DNA from: Falciphora oryzae
Lineage: Eukaryota > Ascomycota > Sordariomycetes > Magnaporthales > Magnaporthaceae
Reading direction: 5' to 3'
DNA: 64,000 bases
Assembly: GCA_000733355.1 (NCBI GenBank)
Contig: JNVV01000021.1
Span: forward strand, 20,917 to 84,916
Shown piece by piece: positions 30,281-41,374 of the stretch. Each line of letters opens with the position of its first letter. The stretch's first letter is position 1. Both the position numbers and the translations under genes were made by a program. Under the pieces are notes generated by a model that saw only the letters and a program-made list of their open reading frames with translations, had not been told where the DNA came from and searched no databases.

Positions 30281-31320
30281 TGTCCAATGCCCCCGGAGGT
30301 GCACGCCACCGGTTTGTAGGTTAGGGGCCCGTGTTTTCTTCGTGAGAATGTGACGTGGTAAAATAGGAGGTGTATAAGGGGAATTGATGCTTGATTGCAG
30401 TCCAGTTAGCCCTTTTGCCTCCGGGAAGTAGACGCCCTTATATACACGAAACGGCCGTCCCCCCTGTCCCTCCGTCGTGCCGGTACAACGTATGGCACCG
30501 CAAAGGTGCACCGTACCTCCTTTTTCGGCATGACGGATGCTGGTAGACAACCCGTTTCTGGAAATCCGGCAGCGTCTGGGCGGATCAAATCAAGCGCAAT
30601 GTACGCTAATTCGAAGCACCAACAGGTTGTCGTCCTGAGGCCCCACTCTGCCAACAGACAACAACTCGGGAGACATGATTATCATGCCAAGTTCGGATGT
30701 TCGATCATGCAACGAACAGCTACGTAAGTAGGCCGTACAATGAACGCGACGGTGATGTCAACGGCCTAACTTGTTATACACAGCGGCGGTTAAGACAAGA
30801 TCATCCTGCTCCCCGCGATCATGTTTCTGCTTGTGCGGATCGTGTTCACAGTGGGTTGGCCAGGGCCCGACTTGCGATCAACACGAACCCAGATCGCCGC
30901 CCGGGGCCTTGTCATGAAATCGAGTCCAACGCTATGCCTGCCGGCATTGCGACTCGGTGGATGCGGCTCACTGGACACAAGGTTCGGGCCGAACATCACC
31001 ACAGGAGGCCGGCTCCGAGATTGGAGGCTACTCTGTAGGGCAAGGAAAGTCATGGGAAAAGAGTCAAGACGGCGAACTTGGACGCACTTGTCCGTTCGAC
31101 GATGCGGTGGATGGCAGCGCTGGTTGGCTGGCTGGCTGGCTGAGCTGCCCCGCTTTTAAAGGTTTATCTTATCAGGCCAGGCCATCGGCAAACTTTCCCG
31201 GTCTGCAGCTTCACGGTCGAGTCGCATTCTGCCGTCGCAACGACACCAGCCCAGGTCCCCAAGGTCAGCCCAGCACCACTCCCTTGCCGCGGCCGAACCC
31301 GACAAAACACGACTCCCACA
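30281..31320. other. Intergenic, no supported gene
   Basis: Short open frames on both strands (for example 30654-30406 minus, about 80 codons) have no recognisable domain. A short (TGGC)n run lies at about 31125-31140. The last 200 bp is the promoter of the gene at 31321. Confidence 0.4.
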
Positions 31321-31980
31321 ATGGCGGCAGACCCGTCAACACCAAGCCCCGCGGCGGCGGCGGCGGTACCACTACCACAAGCAGAACCGTACCACGGCAC
31401 GCCGCCCGTGTTCCACACGCTCTCGCTCTTGATCGCGGGCGCGGGCCTGCTGGGGCTGGCGCTGCCGCCGCGGCGGGCGGACCGGCGGGCGCTGGTGCAC
31501 TGCGGCGCGCTCTTCTTCGGCAGCAACCAGCTGGTCTTTGACTACACGGGCGAGTCCATCGCGCAGCGCTTCTCCCGCNNNNNNNNNNNNNNNNNNNNNN
31601 NNNNNNNNNNNNNNNNNNNNNNNNNNNNNNNNNNNNNNNNNNNNNNNNNNNNNNNNNNNNNNNNNNNNNNNNNNNNNNNNNNNNNNNNNNNNGAGCGCAG
31701 GCGGCGCGCGGCGGCCGAGACGCTGGGGTCGCGGCAGGACAAGCAGAAGCAGCAGGAGGAGACGCAACAACAATTACAACAGCAGCAGTCGTCCGATGAT
31801 AAGCGGAGCGACTGGGTGCGCGAGTGGGACGAGAAGGAGAAGAAGGCGTTCGAGGACGGCAGGGGGCTGAGCGGCCTCATCGAGGACACGATCAAGGAGG
31901 CGTTTGGGTTCGGGAGGGCGGGGGGGGGAAAGAGTGGCGGCTCGGCCGGCGCCCAGGAAGATCCCAAGAAGAAGGACTAA
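31321..31980 (+). CDS. Small fungal membrane protein (often labelled rhomboid family), interrupted by a gap
   Basis: 219 codons including 38 undetermined ones. The run of 114 N (31579-31692) is a multiple of three, so the frame is kept but the gap size may be arbitrary. The N-terminal half has a Pro/Ala-rich start and hydrophobic segments (FHTLSLLIAGAGLLGLALPP, then RALVHCGALFFGSNQLVFDYTGESI). The C-terminal half is a Gln/Lys-rich linker followed by WVREWDEKEKKAFEDGRGLSGLIEDTIKEAFGFG. This order fits a conserved ascomycete mitochondrial/membrane protein that databases sometimes call rhomboid family membrane protein, although I see no rhomboid active site. ATG context CACA ATG G. Role unknown. 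Confidence 0.72.
   Translation: MAADPSTPSPAAAAAVPLPQAEPYHGTPPVFHTLSLLIAGAGLLGLALPPRRADRRALVHCGALFFGSNQLVFDYTGESIAQRFSRXXXXXXXXXXXXXXXXXXXXXXXXXXXXXXXXXXXXXXERRRRAAAETLGSRQDKQKQQEETQQQLQQQQSSDDKRSDWVREWDEKEKKAFEDGRGLSGLIEDTIKEAFGFGRAGGGKSGGSAGAQEDPKKKD
31579..31692. other. Assembly gap (114 N)
   Basis: Undetermined bases inside the gene at 31321. The bases on both sides are very GC-rich, a common cause of sequencing gaps. Confidence 0.99.
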
Positions 31981-32100
31981 AAAAAAAGGGAACAGCAAGT
32001 TTTTCGAGCTTTATGCGTCATGATTATGATCTGCCGTCCTCCGGAATTTCTGCCGACGATGGACGCTGAGAGGGGCGGCCCGGGCCGTTCAAACTTTGTA

Positions 32101-32466
32101 TCAACATGTATCACCACAATACACCAAAAAAGCGACCAAAATAGCCTGGCTCCCCCACAGCAGCGGGGGCCTAGATGGGCTGTTTGCTGCGACGAACAGT
32201 TTGTATTCGTCTTCGGGGTGGCGGAGGACGATGGGGGAAGGTCCCGTCACATTCTGCATCTTGTGCTTCTGGAAGCGGCTGTCGTCGACAAGGAACATGA
32301 GAAAATGAAAAGCAAGGTCACCATTGCTGGCGTCCGGAGCTAAGTTCGTCTTGTCGTATGCTGTCGGAAGCCTTTTCCAAGAAACGAAGAGACAGGCAAT
32401 GCCGAGGGACCAGACCAGGATTGTGAACGCCATTTCCCCGCATATCGTGGCGTCCATATCGGCCAT
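32101..32466 (-). CDS. Possible small membrane protein (weak)
   Basis: 121-aa frame with an ATG start, one predicted transmembrane helix (MAFTILVWSLGIACLFVSW) and a natural-looking tail (DLAFHFLMFLVDDSRFQKHK, LRHPEDEYKLFVAAN). It lies tail-to-tail with the gene at 31321. No family is recognised and a plus-strand frame overlaps it, so it may be chance. Confidence 0.3.
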   Translation of the reverse strand: MADMDATICGEMAFTILVWSLGIACLFVSWKRLPTAYDKTNLAPDASNGDLAFHFLMFLVDDSRFQKHKMQNVTGPSPIVLRHPEDEYKLFVAANSPSRPPLLWGSQAILVAFLVYCGDTC

Positions 32467-32519
32467 CCCCAGCTTGCCTTGGCATCAATGGCACCAGGGC
32501 GTGACTCGGCCGCATCTAT

Positions 32520-33701
32520 CCGCGACGATGCAGACGCCGAACAGGCCGTGTCAGCTCCCGGGCCGGCGGGCTGACGATGGCCTTCACACCCCTCGATCAA
32601 CAGCTGAGGCTTCCGTGTCTGTCTGGCCACCCAGTTGGGATCTCCCTTGCTTATCTTATCGGCGTTTGACGGGCTTTCATTCCCGGCTGTGGGTGCCTAA
32701 ACATGGAGAAGGATGCTGACGCAGGGGTTGCTGGTAGTTCAGACGGGCAGGGGCGCGCCAAGGAAAATCCCATGCAGCCTGGCGGCGCCCCGCTGGTCTC
32801 GTCGAACAACCAAAAGCGCGGTCGCCGCTCGACAAAGGGAGGACAAAGCCAGAGTGGCGCCCGTTTTCCTCCCTTGTCCAGAGACGAACCTGTTCGTGCC
32901 GGGGGGGAGCCCCGGCCCGGGTGCAACGTAGCGCAAGCACGCGCACGTCATCCTGGGGGAGAGGGGCAAGCCGCGGGCCATGGCTGTTTCGAGGCCCCGA
33001 TCGGGAGGAGGGGGAGGCTGAGTTGCTGTATGTTTGTATGTGTGCGTCTCCTGGCTCAGCAAAGAAAGAAATAAAAAAAAGCAAGGTCGAGTCCAGGCGA
33101 CCCTCGCCCACGCAGGTGGGATGGGACGAAGTGGATGGACTCGAGCGCCCGCTCGCCCTTCCGTGTTTCCGACCGACACTCCTTTCGTTTCTCTCCCTGG
33201 TTGCGGGCAAGAGGGCGAGCACGCGCAGCGTCTGGCTTTTTTTTTTTTTTATTATTATTATTTCTCTTTTCCTCCGGCGCGGGCGGGATTCCAAATGCTG
33301 ACGGCCAAAACCCGCTCTTTCCTCCTGCCAGCTTCGCAAGCTCGTGCCATGATCACCACTTTGACCACCTGCCCTCCCCAAAAAGAAAAAAAAAATAATC
33401 CGACGACACATACCAGAAACTTCACACCGCGGCATCACGCTCGCTGTCCTCCCCCAAAAGGCGACAGGTCGCGACCCACGCAAAAATCCAGACTCCAGCA
33501 ACTCCGGGGAGCCCGCCAGGCGTTTTGTTGTTGGGACGGGCGCCGTCGTCTCGCCTGTCTTGCCCGTTTCTTGTGCCCGCCGCGCGCCGTCGAGAGCGCG
33601 CCCCGTGCTACCCCCACCTCTGCCGCCGCTAGAGTCGCCTCTCTCCTCCCTCCCCTAGCTGTGTAGGTAGGCTTGTGCGTGTCAGCGGGCGTGTCTGTGT
33701 C
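32520..33701. other. Promoter and long leader of the Zn2Cys6 gene
   Basis: No supported protein gene. The stretch has T-runs (33236-33250), A-runs and pyrimidine-rich tracts typical of a long 5' UTR of a regulatory gene. Overlapping 80- to 270-codon frames are low-complexity. Confidence 0.4.
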
Positions 33702-34671
33702 ATGAGCGGGCTTGGCTCCCAGCAGCTGCAGATGCAGCCCCAGCCGCCGCCGAAGAGGCCTCACGGGCCCAGGCTCTATCACAAGAAGAGCAAGACGGGC
33801 TGCTATCGATGCAAGGGGAGGAGAGTCAAGGTGAGTGAGTGTTGTATTTGGCATTCCACTCTGCCTAGATTTCCTTCCCAGCCTTCGGGCCGCGCCTTCG
33901 CGTTCATGCCTCCCGCGCTGTAGCCGCCTTAGATCGGCAAAGGCGAGGGTACCTTGGGGTGTACATCACTGTCCCAGTATGGCTCTGCAAATCTTGGCTA
34001 TCAGCTATGCGCCATCAGCCTCGTCCCCCAGCCGTTCAGCCGCCCGATGCAACCTTCAATAACCCAGCTCTACGCCACACAAGCACCCATCACATGGTGT
34101 AACCTGATCGATCTGACATGTATCTAACCCCAAATTGCTAACTGCCCTTTCACTTGTCAAGTGTGACGAGAAGCGCCCTGTATGTGGGGGCTGCAGCAGA
34201 CACCTGGTCGAATGTGTCTACCCAACCACCACCGCCGCCCCAGCCGACGACAGCTCCCGACACCAGCGGACAAGGGGCGCGTCTTCCCGCAGCGGCCAGC
34301 AGCAACGGCAGCAGCAGGGAGCCTCGTCGCGGCCGCGCCTGGGCGCCGCCGCCACCGCTACCTCGGGGCCCTCGCTGGCCTCGTCCACTACCGACGGCGG
34401 CCAGCAACGCCAGCAGCGCGGACGAGAACCGTCCTCCGGGGACGATGAGGACATCGTCCCGCCCGAGTCGCGGGAACGCCGCGTCACCGAGATGCAGCTG
34501 CTGTACCACTACCTGATGACCCAGGCCCGCACGTTCAGGCGGCCCTTCAACCTGACGTCCCTGCCGGGAACCACCAGCCCGGCCGGTACTGCAGCCTCGT
34601 CACCCGCCACCACGGCCACCCCGACCACGGCGAACAGCAGCACCTGGACCATGGTGTCCGCCAGCAGCAGC

Positions 34672-34714
<43 letters not shown>

Positions 34715-36228
34715 GCAACAACAGCAACCCGTTCGGCGGCAGCCCCTTCGGCCACCAGCCGCACCCCCAACACCTGCGGCCGCCGCACCACCGGCAGCCG
34801 CCGCCGCCGGGGTCCGGCCCGACCTTCGTGTGGAGCGTCGAGACGATCGAGATGGCCTTCGACAGCGACGCCATCCTCTACATCCTCCTGGCCCAGTCGG
34901 CCCTCTCGTCCTGGGTCGAGGCCGTCGCGGCCCTGCCGCCCGCCGAGGCCGAGCGCGGCGCCGGCTACGGCTACGAGAACGTCGCCGACCCGGACTGCCA
35001 CCGCTGGCGCCGCCTGCAGCGCCAGTACATCGCCATGGGCCTGCGCGAGCACCGCCGCGCCGTCGCCGGCCTGAGCGCCGAGGAGCCGGCAGCCGCAGCG
35101 TCGACATCAGCACCAGACGCTCCCGGCTCGGCCGGCTTCCCCCCCACGGCAACACAAACACCACCCAGCCGGGCCGACCACCCCCACCTCCAGTCGCCAC
35201 TACCGCCACCACCGCCGCCAAAACCGTCGTCCTCGCCGGTCGACTACGTCTGCATGTCGAGCCTCATGATCCTCAGCCACGCCTTCGCGTTGGTCCAGAT
35301 GGTCCCGACCAAGCCGCGCTGGACCCCGCCGCTCGAGTGGCTGCAGATGGGCCACGGGGCCGGCCAGGTGCTGGGCGTGGCCAAGGGCATGCTGCGGCCG
35401 GGCCGTGACCGCATGGTCCGCTTCCTCAGCACCCCGCCGCGCTTCGACCGCGACGACATGTTCACCGAGCTCAACCGCGCCCCGCTCATGTGGCTGCTCG
35501 AGCGCCCGCCCCTGCCGGACCGCCGCAGCAGCCGCCGCCGGCGCGGGAAGCACCAGCACCAGCACCACCCGGCCGACGGCGGCGGTAGGCACTACTCGCC
35601 CGACGACGCCGCCGCCATCAAGCCCGAGGCGGTGCCTACCGGCGGCTCGCCCGAGGGGGTAATCCTGCCGCGCATCGACGAGGACGTCGCCATGGCCGAC
35701 GGGGACGGCGGGCAGCAGCAGCATGGCGGCGACACGGACGACTACGACGACGACGACGACGCATCCGCCTCCGCCGCCTCAGACCCCCACCCCCACCACA
35801 GCGACTCCTCCCACCCCGGCCCCTCCCCCGACGCCGACGAGCCGGACCTGGAGCTCTCGGACCCGACGACCCGCTCCGTCTACGAGCGCGTGCTCTCCTA
35901 CGTCGGCTGGACCGAGCGCGCGGCCCGCAGCCACGCCGAGCTGGGCGAGGCCGGCGGCGGCGAGCCGCTGTTCGCCGTGTGCAGGCGCTTCGCGGCCTTC
36001 GCGGTCTGGACGCCCGAGGCGTTCCACGAGTTTTTGCGCAGGCGGCGGCCCAGGGCCCTGGTGGTCCTGGCGTACTTCTTCGCGCTCTGGATCCCGTTCC
36101 GGGACGTGTGGATGATCGGCAGGGCGGGCGTCGACCAGGTCCGGGCGATTAGGGAGGCGCTGCCGCCGCGCTGGAGGGTGAGGCTGGATCCGCTTGCGGC
36201 GAGGTATGGGATCGTGTGGGGGGAGTGA
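33702..36228 (+). CDS. Zn2Cys6 fungal transcription factor
   Basis: Two exons, 33702-33830 and 34162-36228, with a 331-bp intron (GTGAGT donor, AAG acceptor); 731 aa. The zinc cluster is split by the intron: C34-x2-C37-x6-C44-x6-C51-x2-C54-x6-C61 (YRCKGRRVK | CDEKRPVCGGC), the standard GAL4-type spacing, in the N-terminal position. The middle is low-complexity: poly-Asn from an (AAC)n repeat (about 34674-34722), Pro/Ser-rich stretches, then regulator-like helices (VWSVETIEMAFDSDAILYIL, VDYVCMSSLMILSHAFALVQ). An acidic DDYDDDDD tract and a final helix-rich part (RPRALVVLAYFFALWIPFRDVW) follow. The layout resembles Upc2-type regulators with a C-terminal Fungal_trans_2-like region; targets cannot be inferred. 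Confidence 0.88.
34674..34722. repeat. (AAC)n coding microsatellite
   Basis: About sixteen AAC codons interrupted by AGC encode a poly-Asn tract in the Zn2Cys6 protein. Confidence 0.9.
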
Positions 36229-37112
36229 AGTGAAGGGGTGCAGGGGGGAGGGGAAACACGGGTGGAGATACTGTAAAAGGGAGGAGGGGAGAGGTGGGAG
36301 AGAGTGGGTGGAGCTGGTTGTGCAGGAAGATACTCGTTCAGCGCTGGCGTTTTCGAGGTCCTAACACTTGCAAGTCGACACCATGCTCCATAGGTACAGG
36401 GGTTGCGCCCGACATTTGCAACGACCCAATGGCAGGATAGCATGGGGAGATGAATATCGACAATCAAGGGGCGCACAAACCCAAGGCCGGGTCGGATGGA
36501 CTGGCTTCTATCACGTAAACACCAAAAATCACTCGCGGCTTGTTGTGAAGTCCTCTTGCCAACTACAACGCCTCGTACATTTCCATACATCGCCGTCTTC
36601 CAGACACGTCTTGAAAGGTTACTCTAGCCATTCACCTATCGCCATAAACAACGAAGTATCAAGACTCCAAATATGTCTACTTCCTCAACAAGGGACTCTT
36701 GCTTTCGTAACCAGTTCTCACCGACAGCTAAAGTGGGTACGTAATTGAGCTCGCCCGGAACGCCGTCGCTGTGCGAGATAAAAACAAGCCTAGGCCGCAT
36801 ACGTCTGAAAAAACTCTGGTGTGCGTCTTCCTCATGAACTTTGCAAGCGAGCCTGGGAATGTAGAGGATTATGACCCAGGGCTGTGTGATGAGTGAGTGA
36901 TGATACAGATGGCGATGGACAGGAGAAAAAAAGAAGAAGCGAAGATAAAAACAAAAAGCGCAGATAATAAAAAGCATAAGAGAATACCTCCTGGCTCATC
37001 TGGCATGCTATGGGAATCCGCTTTCCCCTATGCAGTGACCTCGTAGACAAAAATAACAAAAAAAGGACAGCCCAAGATCCTGCTGCCAAACCCCATCCTG
37101 TCCACTTTCCGT
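36229..37112. other. Convergent 3' region
   Basis: Lies between the 3' ends of the Zn2Cys6 gene (plus) and the rhomboid gene (minus) and should hold both terminators/polyA sites. No gene supported. Confidence 0.4.
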
Positions 37113-39078
37113 TTAGTACAGGTTAGTAGCTAGACTGCGTAGCAGCAATTGTGGTGGTGGCGGTGTCTTATTCTTGGGAATCTCCTCGATTTGGAGGTTG
37201 CCAATATCACACCAACCGTTGATGTTCTAGAGAGAAACCACTCGTTAGTGAGGGGACGACTTTCCAGCCCAGTGGGGATTTGCCAGAGCCAAGGTACAAG
37301 TGTTAGGGAGGCAAAGCGACTTACAATGCAACTAAGATATTTGCACCACTCGCAGTGCACCCGGGTGACGTAAAAGTTGTTCAGGAGGAGAACAAACGAG
37401 ATGAAGACGAGCAGCAGGGCGCCGGCGCGGATCAGCCACCACACCCACCACAGCGGCTTGCGGCCCTTGAAGAAGCCGACGGGGTTCTTGAAGAAGGGCG
37501 GCGCCGTCTGGCTTGCCGACCGGGACTGCGCCTCCTGGACGGTCGTGTAGGGCGGGTCGTCGGTGCCGATGCGGCGGCGCAGCGAGTTGGGCGAGTGCAG
37601 GATGCAGACGCCCAGCGCCAGGCCCATGAGGAAGCCGCCAATGTGCGAGAAGTTGTCGAGGCCGGGGAGCAGGCCCAGCACGAACGAGATGGCGACGTCG
37701 AGGAAGATGAAGAGCAGGTCCTTGGTCGGGTTCTTGCGGTCCTTCCACGAGTACAGCAGGTCCAGCAGCGTCAGGGCGATGACGCCAAAGAGCGAGCCCG
37801 AGGCGCCCGTGGACGCGATGCCCGTCGCCGCGAAGTTGCCGCCCATGACGAACCCGAAGATGCCCGCGCTCATGTACACGAGGAAGAACCGCAGGGTGCC
37901 GATCGACATCTCCATCTCGCGGGCTATGGTCAGCTGCAGCAGCAGGTTGAAGCCGATGTGGATCAGCCCTGCGTGCATGAAGATGGGCGTGATGAAGCGG
38001 AACCACTGGTTCGGCGCGGGGACATTGGCCGGGATGGCCGTGAGCGAGACGTTGGGGAACCGGCCGTAAGGGGGCTCGTCGACGCCGCCGAAACCGCAGA
38101 GCTCCGAGAGGGTGCAGAAGGCCTCGGTCGTGGTGGTGTTTGGGCACGGCCAGCTGATCTCCTTGACTGCGTTCGCCACCTTGTCGACGTGATGCATGCA
38201 CACAACATAACGAGCGCCCATATTAACCAGGACCCAGGTCGAGGGGCCGATCATGGGGTTGAACTGGGGTTTTATCATGATGGGAGAACCCGTGAGTTGT
38301 GCTGCGCGAGAGGGAACAGCACAGGTTAGCAACTATTGCTCAAGACCACCAGAAGCCGCTCGCGGCTGGCGGAGCGCCTCGACTTACCGTTTTTGACGAT
38401 CTCGCCAATGAAGACGGCGCCCTGTATGGCGGAGAAGATATAGCAGACCCATGCGATCTTCTTCTTGCCGCTGCCCAGCATGCCCAACTCGCCGAACCGA
38501 ATCTTCTTCTGGTCCGACCGGTGGCGGCGCGACCCAGAGCCCGCGGCCGCACCACCGGCCGGGGCGCCGTTGCTGTCGTAGACGTGGTCGTTGGCCTCGG
38601 CGTCCTTCTGCCGGTGGCGGTCCTGCAGCGGGATGTCGTCGGCCGAGGCCATGCGGTCGTCCGAGTTCATCCTGCTCACGCCACCCGGGCCGCCACCAGC
38701 CCCGGCACCACCGCCATAGTAGGCCGTGTCCTGCTGCTGCCGGCTGCCGTCGCTGTTGGCGTAGTAGCCACCGCCGGGGGTGGGCGTCTGGTTCCGCTGG
38801 CCGTTCATCGGGTACACATGGTCGTCGAAGACGGTGTCGAACGGGGACGGTCCGCTGGCGGCGCCGGCGGGGGGCCTGGGGGTGCCGCTGCTGCTGCTGC
38901 TGCTGCCGCCGGCTGTCCTCGGATCGTCGAGTCCGAGGTAGGGCTGAGAGCTGTAGGCTGGCGGGTTCGACGAGGCGTAGGGTGCGGGTGAGGATTGGTA
39001 TGGGTCCGGCGTCCGCGAGGGATTTGGATTCGGCAAGGATTTGTTGCCGCCGCCGGAATAGTAGTCGCGAGAAGACAT
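37113..39078 (-). CDS. Rhomboid-family intramembrane serine protease
   Basis: Three exons: 39078-38388, 38301-37325 and 37226-37113; introns 86 and 98 bp (GTAAGT donors); 593 aa. Residues 1-200 are Pro/Ser/Gly/Asn-rich and cytosolic, followed by a first membrane segment (KKKIAWVCYIFSAIQGAVFI). The core follows: QLTGSPIMIKPQFNPMIGPS and VNMGARYVVCM, the L1-loop/TM region QWFRFITPIFMHAGLIHIGFN, the active-site serine in GASGSLFGVIAL (about residue 400) and the partner histidine in NFSHIGGFLMG (about 450). The C-terminus carries a last TM helix and a Cys-containing tail (CEWCKYLSC, NGWCDIG). Both catalytic residues are present, so it should be an active secretory-pathway rhomboid (Rbd2/RHBDL type). 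Confidence 0.9.
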
Positions 39079-40589
39079 TGCGGGCGGCCGACGGCTTTTG
39101 CTTGTCGCTGGTGCTGAAGAATAGCGTGGCTCGATATTATTATTGATTGTTGGGCTTAGTTGGCAAAGACTGGGGAATTGAATGCAAAGGGGTGGCGCCG
39201 GAGCGGTTTGGCGAAATTGGGCGGCGGGCCAGAGCCACTCAATCGATTCGCGTCGTCGGCTGCGTGCCTCTGGGGTGCGTCGCTGGCTGCGGGTTCTGGG
39301 GCTGCGAGGGTCGAGGGTCGAGGGTCTGGGCAGGTCGGAGGGAGAGCTGAAACCCTCCTGCAGAGCCTCGTTGGTTAACGAGCGACTGAGTGGACGTCGA
39401 TGGATTGAGCTTCTCCCGCCTCCCAAAATATCAATCAATTGCTGCGATGGAATGACGCACAAAAGAACATGAAGAGGCCAGAATTTGGCCAAACTGCGGG
39501 GGGTAAGTCCCGATATCAACAAGCAGGGGGCGGGCGCGGGTGTGCCGAATCTGGAAATCTGGTGGCACAGTGGACAACAGCAAGACTGGGCTTTCTGATG
39601 CTCGCCCGCTTATGTGATACGGACTTCAGAGGCGTGACGCCGCAGTGCGTTTCGCAAACCAGAGCGGCGTGGCCTGGCGTTGGGGATAGCGTCTTAGGGC
39701 TGACTAGGTTGTCGAGAGAATGAGAAGAGGGAGAGAAGGCGGCAGGAGAAGCGAGCAGAGTCGTTGTATTCACTCATTCACCCCCACGCGCGTGACGGCG
39801 TTTCCTTTTCTTTTCCACTTCCGAGTATTATCGGACAATCAGCGGCGCGCGGCACAAGGCAGAACGAAGGAATGAAGACAGCCAACAAAACCCCCAGTCC
39901 ATCAACCTGCGCAAGGCCCTGAGCCCCTGCGCGCACCTCCAGTCACAGCCAGCAAGCACGCACCACTGCTGACGTCGCCCTCTGTTGGCGGTGCCACTTT
40001 CCCAAACCTCGGTGCTTGGAGCCTCAGCTGCTGCCCGTTCGCCACCCACCACTCACTTCACCACGTTCACCCACCACACCATCATTTCTGACACGAACAT
40101 GCGCCTACCCACTTCCCCCGATCGTCGCAGGAATTTCGTGCACAGGCTCAGCTCGGGCCAAGCACAAAACCAGACAGGCTGCGGGGGTACTGAGGGGCTC
40201 TGGCTGACGGGGGACTGCCTGTTGCAGATCCGTGTGCGTGCGTGTGTGCGTCTGCCGCTTGCTTGGTGTGCCCAGTGCTTTTTTGACTATTTGTCGCTGT
40301 CCTTTGGTCTGACGTTTCCACTTCCACGCATGGGGCCATCAAAGCACTGCCATGCCATGGCTGCACTGCCAGCCTGGCCCCATGTCGTCAGTTGAAAATC
40401 CCTCTTCCACTCTGTTGATCCCGGCCAGCTGAGCGTGTTGGGAGTGGCTGGCTTCCACGCTTCTTCAGCTCGTGTTTGACACAAGCCGTGACAAAGAAAA
40501 AAAAAAAAAAAGCACAGCCTTGCTTGCCTCCACCAGCGACCCTAGCCGCAAACACGAACCCGGCATTTCCCAGCCCTCCCCGCCCTGGG
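39079..40589. other. Promoter of the rhomboid gene; no gene supported
   Basis: Overlapping frames up to 136 codons on both strands are low-complexity or have no ATG. A poly-A run lies at about 40496-40511. Confidence 0.4.
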
Positions 40590-40872
40590 CCATCCCCTTG
40601 AGTGCCGTTAGCCTACCGACCACCGTATAAGGAAATCTTTTATGGGTCGAGTCACAGTGCGTTGTTGTGACCTGAAGGTGCTGATCTCCAGAAAAAAAAA
40701 CACGGGTTGACTGCTAGGTTTGTGACGTGCCTCGCTGGTCCAAGAACTTTGGTCGATACCTGAATGCTGGGCCAAATTTGGTGGACACGCAAGTACTTTA
40801 AAAATTCACGAGCTGATTAGCTGAAAAGAGTGCGATCAGCAGCCGGTAGGCTAACGGCACTCAAGGGGATGG
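40590..40872. mobile_element. MITE with perfect 29-bp terminal inverted repeats
   Basis: The 283-bp element starts CCATCCCCTTGAGTGCCGTT at 40590, and its right end at 40872 is the exact inverse over 29 bp. It has no coding capacity. The left 160 bp are shared with a truncated copy at 29047. No clear target-site duplication is seen (left flank CCCTGGG, right flank TCCGTTT). The superfamily cannot be stated. Confidence 0.88.
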
Positions 40873-41374
40873 TCCGTTTTCTACTTTTAGAAACCCCCGC
40901 GGGCACCGTTTTCGCCGCCTTTAGATATTTCCGTTTGAGCGCCCAAAACGCCCGTGGACGTAGACAGCCTCAAAGGAAATGCGAGGGAGGGGCAGTAGAA
41001 GAGAAACATTGCGATACGAGAATCGTCGACCAAGTATCACATGCGTCGCGAGTGCTGCAGCCGCGGCGCAAAGACGGCCGGCTAAATGCCCTCGCTGCTC
41101 TTCCAGCAACTCCAACCCGGCAAGTGAGAGTGTCAACCGTATTTGTAGATCGGACTTCTTGTTATAGGCCCGATATCTCGACCAACTGAATCCGGAGAAA
41201 ATACATAACAGTAGAACTCTAAAGGCGAGGAGAGTAATTTACAAATTTATCAACACAAGCCTCGGAACGCCCTGCCCCGTTGGCCGTGTGTCCGTAGGCA
41301 AGTTATATCATACAAGAAGATAAAGAACAGGCGCGAAGGAGAGACAACGCTGGCCCAGACCGAGCCGACTATTC
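40873..41374. other. Intergenic, 3' flank of the Pet127 gene
   Basis: No supported gene. It should hold the Pet127 terminator; A/T-rich DNA at 41195-41260 is suitable. Confidence 0.35.

Noticed and set aside
32677..33501. A 274-codon minus-strand frame upstream of the Zn2Cys6 gene
   Set aside because: Low complexity, with poly-Phe and poly-Lys/Ile from A/T runs, no domain, and it overlaps the probable leader of the regulator.
34547..35221. Poly-Cys/poly-Leu frames opposite the Zn2Cys6 gene
   Set aside because: They are antisense translations of the (AAC)n and Pro-rich coding repeats.
36547..36977. Short frames between the Zn2Cys6 and rhomboid genes
   Set aside because: No ATG in good context, no family match, and the region is expected to hold two 3' UTRs.
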